A DNA stretch of 15,735 bases from Actinomycetota bacterium (GTDB lineage: Bacteria; Actinomycetota; Actinomycetes; JACCUZ01): contig JAVEDA010000180.1 of the NCBI GenBank assembly GCA_030841195.1, positions 1 to 15,735 of the forward strand, read 5' to 3'. Within the stretch, counting starts at the first letter, position 1, and each line of letters starts with the position of its first letter. The position numbers and the translations under genes were made by a program. Positions 1 to 6,263 of the stretch are shown here, piece after piece. The notes beneath the pieces are model-generated. The model searched no databases, had not been told where the DNA came from, and was given only the letters and a program-made list of their open reading frames with translations.

Positions 1-703
1 CGCCATGCGGGTCGGGGGGAAGCGTGCCGTGCCGGAAGCCGACGTGCAGCTGTTGGACGACCGGGGTGGTGCCGACGACGCGGTCGAAGACCGTCGGGGT
101 CACCAGGACCACGTTGTCCGGCGGTGCGCTCACCCCGGCGCCCGGCGCGAGACCCACGACCTGGAAGAACGAGTCAGCGGCCGGCATCTCCACGACCCCG
201 GCGGCGGTCAGCGGCGTCGCCCCGTTCGCGGTGCGCACGGTGAACCGGTCGCCCGGCGCTGCCGCCAGGTTGGCGGCTGTCTGCTGGAGCAGCAGCACGC
301 CGGATCTCGCGCCGAGCAAGTGGCGGAGCTCGCCGGGAAAGGCCTTGTCGTACGACGGGGGTATTGCCACGACGTACGCGGACCCGGTCTGGCGAGTCCC
401 CGAAGGACCGGTCGACTCCAAGGCCGCGACATGCGCGAAAGAAACCGGCTGGACAGTGCGCAGGCCGGGCAGTCGCGCCACCGCCTTGGCCACCGACGTG
501 GCCCTGCCCTGGGGAGTGACCTGGACCTGCCAGTCGACCGGCACCGAGGCGGCGGCGCGGGTCGTGAGCGCCGCCCGGCTCTGCGTGACGAAGGCGCCCA
601 GGCTGGCGACGAAGGCCACCGCGACCGCGATGCTGATGGCGGCCACGAGGAGCTCCAGCGGGCGGCGCCGGACCAGACCGGTCAACCAGCGGGTGGTCCT
701 CAT
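1..703 (-). CDS. FtsX/MacB-family ABC transporter permease, N-terminal part (runs off the left edge)
   Basis: This is the membrane subunit of an ABC exporter or lipoprotein/peptide mobilising system in the cytoplasmic membrane. Reading the minus strand from ATG at 703 gives 234 open codons with no stop before position 1. The protein starts MRTTRWLTGLVRRRP, a basic cytoplasmic stretch, followed by one hydrophobic helix at about residues 17-39. After it comes a long soluble region (about 40-234) of the kind found outside the membrane between TM1 and TM2 in FtsX/MacB permeases. The remaining helices are outside the window. The start ATG overlaps the stop of the ATPase gene before it (ATGA, 700-703), so translation is probably coupled. 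Family assignment rests on topology plus the two ATPases beside it; the substrate is unknown. Confidence 0.8.
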   Translation of the reverse strand, partial: MRTTRWLTGLVRRRPLELLVAAISIAVAVAFVASLGAFVTQSRAALTTRAAASVPVDWQVQVTPQGRATSVAKAVARLPGLRTVQPVSFAHVAALESTGPSGTRQTGSAYVVAIPPSYDKAFPGELRHLLGARSGVLLLQQTAANLAAAPGDRFTVRTANGATPLTAAGVVEMPAADSFFQVVGLAPGAGVSAPPDNVVLVTPTVFDRVVGTTPVVQQLHVGFRHGTLPPDPHG

Positions 704-1371
704 CGGGTGCCGGCCCGGGACAGGTGACCCTCGGGGGTGACGACGAGCTGGTGATCGAGCATGGCGGCAAGCTCCGGGTCATGAGTGGCGATGACCAGGG
801 CGCCACCGGTGGCGGCCACCCCGTCACGCAGGGCGAGGGCTGCCTGGTGGGCATGCGCCCGGTCCAGGGCGCCGGTGGGTTCGTCGGCGAGCACCAAGCG
901 GTGGTTGCCGGCCAGGGCCCGGGCGATCGCAACTCGCTGCTGCTGGCCACCCGACAGCTGGGCCGGCAGGGCGTCGGCCGCGTCCGCGACCCCCATCGCG
1001 ACAAGCGCAGCCGACGCGGATGCCCGCGCCTCCGCCGCGCCGATGCCTCGCAGTCGCAACGGCAGGGTCACGTTCTCCAGCGCACTCAGCTCGGGCATCA
1101 GCGACGGTGCCTGGAAGACCATCCCGATCTGGGCTCGCCGGCGGCGCGGGTCGGGGGCCAGCCCCGGCCAGCTGACCCGGCCGGTGGTCGGGGCGAGCAG
1201 ACCGGCCAGGACCAGCAGGAGGGTGGTCTTCCCGCTGCCGGACCGGCCCGTCAGGGCAACCCGGGAGCCGGCCGCGACGTGCAGCTCGACACCCCGAAAG
1301 ACGTCGCTGCTGCCGAACCGGACACCGACTGCCTCGGCGCGGACGAGCGCGTCCCCGTCAGTGCTGCTCAC
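700..1371 (-). CDS. ABC transporter ATP-binding protein (ATPase B of the operon)
   Basis: This 223-residue nucleotide-binding subunit probably powers the FtsX-like permease encoded just after it. All ABC motifs are present: Walker A GRSGSGKT (residues 42-49), Q-loop Q87 in MVFQAPS, signature LSGGQ (139-143), Walker B LVLADE (159-164) with a standard D-loop GALD (167-170), and the switch histidine H197 in ATHDPE. The size and the DEPTGALD sequence match the MacB/LolD group. The start is GTG at 1371, whose bases overlap the stop of ATPase A (GTGA, 1368-1371); its own stop overlaps the permease start. All catalytic residues look intact, so this subunit should hydrolyse ATP. Confidence 0.93.
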   Translation of the reverse strand: MSSTDGDALVRAEAVGVRFGSSDVFRGVELHVAAGSRVALTGRSGSGKTTLLLVLAGLLAPTTGRVSWPGLAPDPRRRRAQIGMVFQAPSLMPELSALENVTLPLRLRGIGAAEARASASAALVAMGVADAADALPAQLSGGQQQRVAIARALAGNHRLVLADEPTGALDRAHAHQAALALRDGVAATGGALVIATHDPELAAMLDHQLVVTPEGHLSRAGTR

Positions 1372-2030
1372 TGGACCCGGCCGTCCACGAGGTGGACGAC
1401 CCGGTCGGCGGCCTCGGCGACCGCCGTCGAGTGCGTCACCAGGACGGTGGCGCCGTCGGCCGGCTGCAGGGCGCGGAGGAGCTCGAGCAGCGTCAGTTCC
1501 TCGTCCCTGCTGACCTCGGCGGTGGGCTCGTCAGCAAGCAGCAGCGCAGGTGAGCCCGAGAGTGCGACGGCAAGGTTCGCCCGGGCCGTCTCGCCGCCGG
1601 ACAGCGTGGACGGCCGCGCCCGGGAGCGGTCCCGGAGTCCGACCGCCTCGAGGAGGGCCACCAGCTCGCCGACCGAGGGACCCGGGTGCCGGAACGACCC
1701 GGCCAGCCGGAGGTTCGCGAGCACGTCCAGGTGCTCCACCAACCCGCTCGTCTGGGTCAGCACGCCGATCTGCCGGCCGCGGAGGCGGGCCTGGACGTCA
1801 GCGGACTGGTGGCTCATCGGTAGACCGGCGACGGTCACGCTTCCCCCATCGGGATCGTCGAGGCCGGCGAGCAGGTTGAGCAGGGTGGACTTTCCCGACC
1901 CCGACGGCCCGACCACCGCGACCATCTCTCCGGGCAGCAGCGTCAGTGATACGTCCCGCAGGGCGGCTACCTCCTCACCGCCCCGGCGGAAGAAGCGGTG
2001 CAGGCCCTGCGCGTGCAGCACCGGCGTCAC
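1368..2030 (-). CDS. ABC transporter ATP-binding protein (ATPase A, altered D-loop)
   Basis: This is a 220-residue ABC nucleotide-binding subunit, second gene of the minus-strand operon. Visible motifs are Walker A GPSGSGKS (41-48), Q-loop Q93, signature LSGGE (143-147), Walker B LLLADE (163-168) and switch histidine H200 in LVTHS. The D-loop is unusual: after DEPT it reads AEVS where the family normally has GxLD, so the D-loop aspartate is missing. The open frame extends upstream to 2630, but the extension only shadows the lipoprotein gene. GTG at 2030, overlapping the lipoprotein stop (GTGA, 2027-2030), gives the normal domain start. With ATPase B it may form an asymmetric heterodimer; that pairing is inferred. 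Confidence 0.9.
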   Translation of the reverse strand: MTPVLHAQGLHRFFRRGGEEVAALRDVSLTLLPGEMVAVVGPSGSGKSTLLNLLAGLDDPDGGSVTVAGLPMSHQSADVQARLRGRQIGVLTQTSGLVEHLDVLANLRLAGSFRHPGPSVGELVALLEAVGLRDRSRARPSTLSGGETARANLAVALSGSPALLLADEPTAEVSRDEELTLLELLRALQPADGATVLVTHSTAVAEAADRVVHLVDGRVQ

Positions 2031-2743
2031 CGGATCCGCAGACTCTGGGACATGGTCCGGTAGGCGTCGACGTTGTCGGCCCCGACCGGTCCGTAGAGGT
2101 CCATCCGGACCAGCCGACCCGAGCTGAACACGACGTACTCCTGGACCTCGTCGCGGTACACCTTGCCGGTGACCGGGTCGGCATCGGAGTTGCGCCGGAA
2201 CACGATCCGTACCCCCCGGCCGCCCGGCAGGCTCACGGCGGTGATGTCTCGCAGGTGGAACGCAGGCACCGACTGCTGTAGCCGTGGCAGATCGGTCGAC
2301 CGGGCAGAGGCCACGGTGGGGGCGTTCGTGGCGGCCGTGCTTTCGGCCGTCACTCCGTTGAGCTTGTCGGTGAAGTTCACCTTCGTGCCGTTGCCGGTCT
2401 GAGCCCAGCCCTCGGGGTGGGTGAATGTGTAGTGACCGGCGGCGTTCCGGTAGCGCACGAAGGCGAGGTTGTCGGGGATGTCGCCCGGAGGGTTGCTCTC
2501 GGCGGGCACCGGCGCCACCCGGCTGTGCGACGGCGACGACCCGGGCGAAGCCGGTGACGTGCTGGCGGACGGCGCCGGCGCCGATCCGGCGGCTGAGGGC
2601 GCGGTGGCTGAGGTGCCGCTTCCGCTGCACGCCGCCAGAGCGACCAGGAGCAGGGCCACGATTGGTGTGGCGCGGGTGACTGTCGAGGAGTGCGGGGCCA
2701 GGTTCACGAGGTGACGATCACAGGTCGCCGATGAGACCACCAT
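2027..2743 (-). CDS. Secreted lipoprotein, possible PsbP/Mog1-like fold, heading the ABC operon
   Basis: This is a predicted membrane-anchored lipoprotein on the outer face of the cytoplasmic membrane. It has a hydrophobic segment (about residues 25-38) ending in lipobox LAAC (C39 would be lipidated), then a Ser/Pro/Ala/Thr-rich linker to about residue 85. A compact domain follows (about 90-238), with FTHPEGW near its start, alternating beta-type segments and a C-terminal helix-like stretch. That layout recalls PsbP/Mog1/DUF1795 proteins, but the match is only by eye. Start choice is uncertain: ATG at 2743 has a GGGAG sequence 12 nt upstream, while an in-frame GTG at 2707 gives a more usual short signal peptide. 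It is the first gene of the four-gene chain and could be the transporter's partner or substrate-binding component. Confidence 0.75.
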   Translation of the reverse strand: MVVSSATCDRHLVNLAPHSSTVTRATPIVALLLVALAACSGSGTSATAPSAAGSAPAPSASTSPASPGSSPSHSRVAPVPAESNPPGDIPDNLAFVRYRNAAGHYTFTHPEGWAQTGNGTKVNFTDKLNGVTAESTAATNAPTVASARSTDLPRLQQSVPAFHLRDITAVSLPGGRGVRIVFRRNSDADPVTGKVYRDEVQEYVVFSSGRLVRMDLYGPVGADNVDAYRTMSQSLRIR

Positions 2744-2748
2744 GAGAG

Positions 2749-2770
2749 CTTCAGGCTCCCTTCAGGCGTC
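2749..2770. promoter_or_regulatory. Tandem direct repeat, probable OmpR/PhoB-type response-regulator site
   Basis: The 8-mer CTTCAGGC occurs at 2749-2756 and again exactly at 2760-2767, a period of 11 bp, or one helical turn. Two direct half-sites on one face of the DNA are typical of OmpR/PhoB-family dimers. A possible -10 hexamer for the PepSY gene, TACGGT, is at 2777-2782. That puts the repeats over the -35 region, where such proteins usually activate. The same repeats lie just before the lipoprotein ATG on the other strand, so both genes may be affected. No two-component system is encoded in the window, so the protein that binds is unknown. Confidence 0.55.
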
Positions 2771-2812
2771 ACTGCCTACGGTGCGGATAAGCCACAACGA
2801 GAGGTCGCACCT

Positions 2813-3124
2813 ATGAAGAAGAACCTTGCAATCGGCACTGCTACGGCAGTTGCCCTGCTGGCCGGCGGCACAGGAGCCGCCGTTGCCAGCGGTGACCAGG
2901 GCGACCACACCGTCGGAGGCAGCAAGGCGGGCCGAGCGACCGCCGCGGCACTCAACATCACCGGCGGCGGACGGGCGAACTCGGTCGAGCGCGACCACGA
3001 GAACGGAGCCACCTGGGAGGTCGAGGTGACCAAGCCGACCGGAGACACGGTCGATGTCCGCCTCGACAGGAACTACCAGCTCGTCGTCATCGAGAGCGAC
3101 CACGCGGAGACCGGCCGCAGCTGA
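2813..3124 (+). CDS. Small secreted PepSY-domain protein
   Basis: This 103-residue protein is exported. It starts MKKNLAIGTATAVALLAGG, a classic Sec signal peptide with likely cleavage after AVAS (about residue 26). The mature part holds one PepSY-like unit at about 42-96: a helix (RATAAALNI), then strands TWEVEV, TVDVRLD and YQLVVIE. PepSY domains are found in secreted peptidase-inhibitory propeptides and in many small actinobacterial envelope proteins, often controlled by two-component systems; the role here is unknown. GAGAGG at 2799-2804 lies 8 nt before the ATG and supports this start. It diverges from the lipoprotein/ABC operon and the shared upstream region carries a probable response-regulator site. 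Confidence 0.82.
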   Translation: MKKNLAIGTATAVALLAGGTGAAVASGDQGDHTVGGSKAGRATAAALNITGGGRANSVERDHENGATWEVEVTKPTGDTVDVRLDRNYQLVVIESDHAETGRS

Positions 3125-3174
3125 GCACGGACCGAGCGTTGTCTCCCACTGGGGTCCACCTGATGGAGCCCGTG

Positions 3175-3195
3175 CTACTACACTGGCGGTAGTCG
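3175..3195. promoter_or_regulatory. BlaI-type operator A, upstream of the repressor gene
   Basis: Inverted repeat with left arm CTACTAC (3175-3181), a 7-nt spacer, and right arm GTAGTCG (3189-3195). The core CTAC-N7-GTAG is perfect and one outer base pair deviates from the best copy (site C). A -10-like TACACT (3179-3184) sits inside it, so bound repressor would block polymerase. It lies 38 bp before the repressor ATG, which fits negative autoregulation of the repressor/peptidase pair. Binding by the adjacent repressor is inferred from family knowledge and from the repetition of the site in this window. Confidence 0.75.
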
Positions 3196-3222
3196 CCGAT
3201 GCAGGTTGCCTCGTGATGACGC

Positions 3223-3228
3223 GGGAGG
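3223..3228 (+). promoter_or_regulatory. Shine-Dalgarno sequence fixing the repressor start
   Basis: GGGAGG lies 5 nt before ATG 3234. It selects that codon over the in-frame ATG at 3216 and the GTG at 3213, which lie before this sequence. Confidence 0.7.
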
Positions 3229-3233
3229 TCACT

Positions 3234-3629
3234 ATGCCGAGCCCGAGGGCCGGTCGAGGCGGCCGCAGGCCACCCGCGCGACGGGAACGTGGAGAGCTGG
3301 CGAATGAGGTCGTGGCGGCCGTCACCGGCGCCGACCGGCCATTGACGCCCGCCGAGGTTCTCACCGAGCTGGGCGGCGACCTGGCCTACACCACCGTGAT
3401 GACGACCCTGGCCCGCCTGCAGGAGAAGGGCGTCCTTACCAGGGAACGCGTCGGCCGGGCTTTCGCCTATGCGCCCGCGGACAGCGCCGCCGTCACGGCC
3501 CGCAGGATGCGCGACGTCCTCAACACCGGCGACGACCGGGAAGTCGTCCTTGCCCGGTTCCTCGACGAGCTCCATCCCGACGAGGTACCGCTGCTCGCTC
3601 GGCTCCTGCACGAGGCAGAAGGACGCTAG
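3234..3629 (+). CDS. BlaI/MecI-family transcriptional repressor
   Basis: This is a 131-residue winged-helix DNA-binding repressor of the BlaI/MecI/CopY family, acting in the cytoplasm as a dimer. The N-terminus is basic (about residues 1-20). The winged helix spans about 21-82 and contains the family hallmark YTTVMTTLARL (52-62), then EKGVLTRERVGRAFAYAP through the wing. A C-terminal helical dimerisation region (about 84-131) is of usual length. The frame is open much further upstream, but ATG 3234 with its GGGAGG is the sensible start. It is separated by only 2 nt from the M56 metallopeptidase gene, the classic BlaI-BlaR1/M56 pairing, in which the peptidase triggers loss of the repressor. 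Likely targets are the three CTAC-N7-GTAG operators at 3175, 4619 and 6202. Confidence 0.93.
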   Translation: MPSPRAGRGGRRPPARRERGELANEVVAAVTGADRPLTPAEVLTELGGDLAYTTVMTTLARLQEKGVLTRERVGRAFAYAPADSAAVTARRMRDVLNTGDDREVVLARFLDELHPDEVPLLARLLHEAEGR

Positions 3630-3631
3630 CC

Positions 3632-4594
3632 GTGCACGTGGCCGTGTACCTGCCGCTCCTGTCGGGTGCCTTGCTCGGCCTTGTGGCCCAACGGCTGGCC
3701 CGCCTCCTGCCGCCGGCGACGGCGGCGTGGCTGCTCACCTGCGCGGGCGTCCTGGTCGCGACGGCCACCAGCTTTGCGCTGGCGATGCTCGCCGTGACCC
3801 TGGTGGGCGAGGCTGCGCCGATCGCAGCGCTGGGTCCGTGGTCGACGACCGCGCTGGAGGCCGCGAGCCCTGTCCCGGACGCGACGTCGGTGCTCGCCGG
3901 GCTGGCCCTGTTGGTGATCGCGGTCCTCGCCGGCCGGGTCGCGATCCGCCGGGCCAAGGCTGCGGCCGCGGCGCGCCGCCTCTGCGCGGCCCTCGGGGGC
4001 GGTCCTGGCGACCTCGTCGTGGTCGACGACCCGGCTGTCGACGCCTTCGCAGTTCCGGCACTGCGGGGGAGGGTGGTGGCCTCCCGCGCCTTGCTCGCCT
4101 CGTTGCCGGCCGACGAGCGCCGTGCGGTGCTCGCCCACGAGAGCGCGCACCTGCGGCATCGCCACCACCGTCATCGCCTGGCGGTCGAGCTCGCGGCGGC
4201 CATGAACCCGTTGCTTCGTCCCTTGGTCGACGCGGTCGACTACGCGACGGAGCGCTGGGCGGACGAGGATGCGGCCGCGGCCCTGGGGAGCCGGGCAGTC
4301 GTGGCCCGCGCTCTCGCTCGCGCCGGCCTGCGCGCGGCCGCCGCCGACCGGCGCACTGTCTGGGGTGTTGCGTCGATGTCGGCAACGGCGGACCCTTCCC
4401 GGCTCATCCTGCGGGTCGAGGCGCTGCTCGCCCCGGCCGCTCGGCGCCGGCCAGGGCTGGTCTGCGCAGTCGCGATGCTGGTCATTCTGACGGTCGGCGC
4501 GACGGTCGAGGCGCAACGAGACAGCGAGGACCTGTTCGAGGACTCGACGGTGACCGTGGCCGTGCACCAACCCGGACCAGCGCTGAACCCCTAG
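3632..4594 (+). CDS. M56-family (BlaR1-like) membrane zinc metallopeptidase
   Basis: This 320-residue integral membrane peptidase is the likely partner of the repressor before it. Hydrophobic segments are at about 4-22, 33-57, 86-104 and 278-296. The zinc site is AHESAH (H169, E170, H173) in the cytoplasmic loop between the third and fourth segments, and E207 in ERWADEDA is the probable third ligand. Unlike BlaR1 there is no penicillin-binding sensor domain: only about 25 residues follow the last segment. The signal must therefore be sensed by the membrane/loop parts or by another protein. The start is GTG 3632 with GAAGGA 8 nt upstream, 2 nt after the repressor stop. Cleavage of the repressor itself is expected from the family but not shown by sequence. 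Confidence 0.9.
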   Translation: MHVAVYLPLLSGALLGLVAQRLARLLPPATAAWLLTCAGVLVATATSFALAMLAVTLVGEAAPIAALGPWSTTALEAASPVPDATSVLAGLALLVIAVLAGRVAIRRAKAAAAARRLCAALGGGPGDLVVVDDPAVDAFAVPALRGRVVASRALLASLPADERRAVLAHESAHLRHRHHRHRLAVELAAAMNPLLRPLVDAVDYATERWADEDAAAALGSRAVVARALARAGLRAAAADRRTVWGVASMSATADPSRLILRVEALLAPAARRRPGLVCAVAMLVILTVGATVEAQRDSEDLFEDSTVTVAVHQPGPALNP

Positions 4595-4616
4595 CCCGAC
4601 CAGTTCCACCCTCTGT

Positions 4617-4622
4617 TATAAC
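4617..4622 (+). promoter_or_regulatory. Candidate extended -10 element for the phosphoesterase
   Basis: TATAAC is preceded by TGT, giving a TGn extended -10, and it overlaps the left edge of operator B. I see no good -35. The layout puts the transcription start about 7 nt downstream, inside the operator. Confidence 0.45.
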
Positions 4623-4639
4623 TACTGAGAACGTAGTAG
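4619..4639. promoter_or_regulatory. BlaI-type operator B, upstream of the phosphoesterase gene
   Basis: The core CTAC (4622-4625), 7-nt spacer and GTAG (4633-4636) are perfect. The right flank TAG (4637-4639) matches sites A/C style, while the left flank TAA differs at two of three bases from the CTA seen in the other two copies. The site lies 26 bp before the GTG start and overlaps the -10 candidate, so occupancy should repress the gene. Confidence 0.72.
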
Positions 4640-4665
4640 TCAGTGGCGGGAGGTGCGGTGTCGGA

Positions 4666-6189
4666 GTGAGCTGGTCACGACCCGACCCGCGTCTGGCTGT
4701 TGGTGTCGCCCTGGTGGCGATCGTCCTCGCCGCTGTCAATCTCGGGGACTCCGAGTCAGGCGGGATCAGCACGCTGGTGCCGGGCTCGGCGTCCCCATTG
4801 CCGAGCGGCCCGGACCCGGTGTCCGCCCGCGCCGGGATCACCAAGATCAAGCACATCGTGATCGTGATGCAGGAGAACAGATCCTTCGACAGCTACTTCG
4901 GGACGTTCCCCGGGGCTGACGGTCTGCCGCGCGGCGCCGACGGTCGGATCGCCGTCTGCCTGCCCGATCCCCAGGCATCCAGCTGCGCTCGGAGCTATCA
5001 CGACCGCAACGACGTCAACGGTGGCGGCCCGCACCGGTATGACCACGCGATCGCTGACATCGACGCCGGTGCGATGGACGGATTCGTGCGACAGGCCGAG
5101 CGGGCCCGAGCGAGCGGCGCCTGCACCGATCCGAACGCCCCGGACTGCCTCAAGGGCGTGTCGCGCAGCGTCATGGGATACCACGACGGGAGAGACCTGC
5201 CCAACTACTGGGCATATGCCAGGTCCTACGTGCTGCAGGACCGGATGTTCGAGCCGAACTTGTCCTGGAGCCTGCCTGCCCACCTGTTCACCGTCTCGGA
5301 GTGGTCCGCCAGCTGTGCCAGCCACGACCCGACGAGCTGTCGGGGAGCGGTGGAGGCTCCCGACCTTCCGACCGACTTCGCGCCCAAACGACGGCCGACA
5401 CGCGCGGCGCCGACGTACGCGTGGACCGATCTGACCTACCTGCTGCACCGGGCGGGCGTCTCGTGGCGCTACTACGTCTCTACGGGAGCAGAGCCGGACT
5501 GCGAGGACGACGCGGCCCTGACCTGCCCTCCGGTCTTTCAAAACCCACGAACCCCCGGCATCTGGAACCCGCTGCCCGCCTTCGACACCGTCAAGCAGGA
5601 TCACCAGCTCAAAGACATCACGTCGGTGGCGCAGTTCCGGCGGGCTGCCGCCCACGGAACGCTGCCCGCGGTGAGCTGGGTGATCCCCTCGGCGGCCGTC
5701 AGCGACCACCCGGCCGCGAAGATCAGTGACGGGCAGACCTACGTCACCGGACTGGTGAACGACGTCATGCGCGGCCCCGACTGGTCGTCGACCGCGATCT
5801 TCCTGACCTGGGACGACTGGGGCGGATTCTACGACCACGTGCAGCCACCCGTCGTGGACGGCGCGGGATACGGCCTGCGGGTGCCCGGCCTGGTCATCAG
5901 TCCGTACGCCCGCCAGGGCTACATCGACCACCAGACCCTCAGCTTCGATGCCTACGCGAAGTTCATCGAGGACCGTTTCCTTCGCGGCCTCCGGCTCGAT
6001 CCGACCACCGATGGTCGGCCGGACCCACGCCCAGACGTCCGGGAGAACACTGCCGGCCTCGGGAACCTGCTCGCGGACTTCGACTTCGGCCGCCCCGCGC
6101 GCGGACCGATGCTGCTGCCGCTGCGCCCCCGCACCGACTTGGTCCAGGGTCCGCAGCAGCCGCTGACTTCGCGTGCATCCGGCCGCTGA
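4666..6189 (+). CDS. Membrane-anchored phosphoesterase (phospholipase C/acid phosphatase family)
   Basis: A 507-residue enzyme of the PF04185-type phosphoesterase family, which includes bacterial phospholipases C and AcpA-type acid phosphatases. An uncleaved anchor or signal segment is visible at about residues 10-25, so the catalytic part should be outside the membrane. The N-terminal metal/nucleophile motif is VMQENRSFDSYFGT (67-80). The C-terminal motif is TWDDWGGFYDHV (381-392), with D383, D384, D390 and H391 as likely metal ligands, and VPGLVISPYAR follows it. The frame is open upstream through the peptidase gene; GTG 4666 is the only start that gives a normal N-terminus, though its GGGAGG (4648-4653) is 12 nt away. 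It has its own operator and promoter after the M56 gene. The substrate, whether phospholipid, teichoic-type polymer or another phosphodiester, cannot be decided. Confidence 0.9.
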   Translation: MSWSRPDPRLAVGVALVAIVLAAVNLGDSESGGISTLVPGSASPLPSGPDPVSARAGITKIKHIVIVMQENRSFDSYFGTFPGADGLPRGADGRIAVCLPDPQASSCARSYHDRNDVNGGGPHRYDHAIADIDAGAMDGFVRQAERARASGACTDPNAPDCLKGVSRSVMGYHDGRDLPNYWAYARSYVLQDRMFEPNLSWSLPAHLFTVSEWSASCASHDPTSCRGAVEAPDLPTDFAPKRRPTRAAPTYAWTDLTYLLHRAGVSWRYYVSTGAEPDCEDDAALTCPPVFQNPRTPGIWNPLPAFDTVKQDHQLKDITSVAQFRRAAAHGTLPAVSWVIPSAAVSDHPAAKISDGQTYVTGLVNDVMRGPDWSSTAIFLTWDDWGGFYDHVQPPVVDGAGYGLRVPGLVISPYARQGYIDHQTLSFDAYAKFIEDRFLRGLRLDPTTDGRPDPRPDVRENTAGLGNLLADFDFGRPARGPMLLPLRPRTDLVQGPQQPLTSRASGR

Positions 6190-6201
6190 ACCAGGCGTAG
6201 A

Positions 6202-6222
6202 CTACTACCGAAGTGGTAGTAG
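6202..6222. promoter_or_regulatory. BlaI-type operator C, upstream of the polymerase/sulfotransferase operon
   Basis: This is the best copy: arms CTACTACC (6202-6209) and GGTAGTAG (6215-6222) are perfect inverted repeats around a 5-nt centre, equal to the CTAC-N7-GTAG core with full outer triplets. A -10-like TAGACT (6198-6203) overlaps its left edge. It lies in the 74-bp gap after the phosphoesterase stop and 41 bp before ATG 6264, so the large glycosyltransferase and its coupled sulfotransferase should be in the same regulon. Confidence 0.78.
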
Positions 6223-6263
6223 GTATCGGGAGCAGCCGGCCGCACCAGGGAGAGCGAGGTCAC

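Noticed and set aside
724..2127. 467-codon plus-strand open frame opposite the two ATPases
   Set aside because: Antisense to Walker A, Walker B and signature motifs on the minus strand; no domain of its own.
3469..4665. Long open frame running into the phosphoesterase from upstream, giving a 906-residue protein
   Set aside because: The first 399 codons overlap the repressor and M56 genes in another frame and are Arg/Gly/Pro-rich as expected of a GC-rich shadow; the real domain begins after GTG 4666.
4666..4700. Start of the phosphoesterase placed nearer the GGGAGG at 4648
   Set aside because: The GTG closest to that sequence (4643 or 4658 region) is out of frame or soon hits a stop; GTG 4666 is the in-frame choice in spite of its 12-nt spacing.
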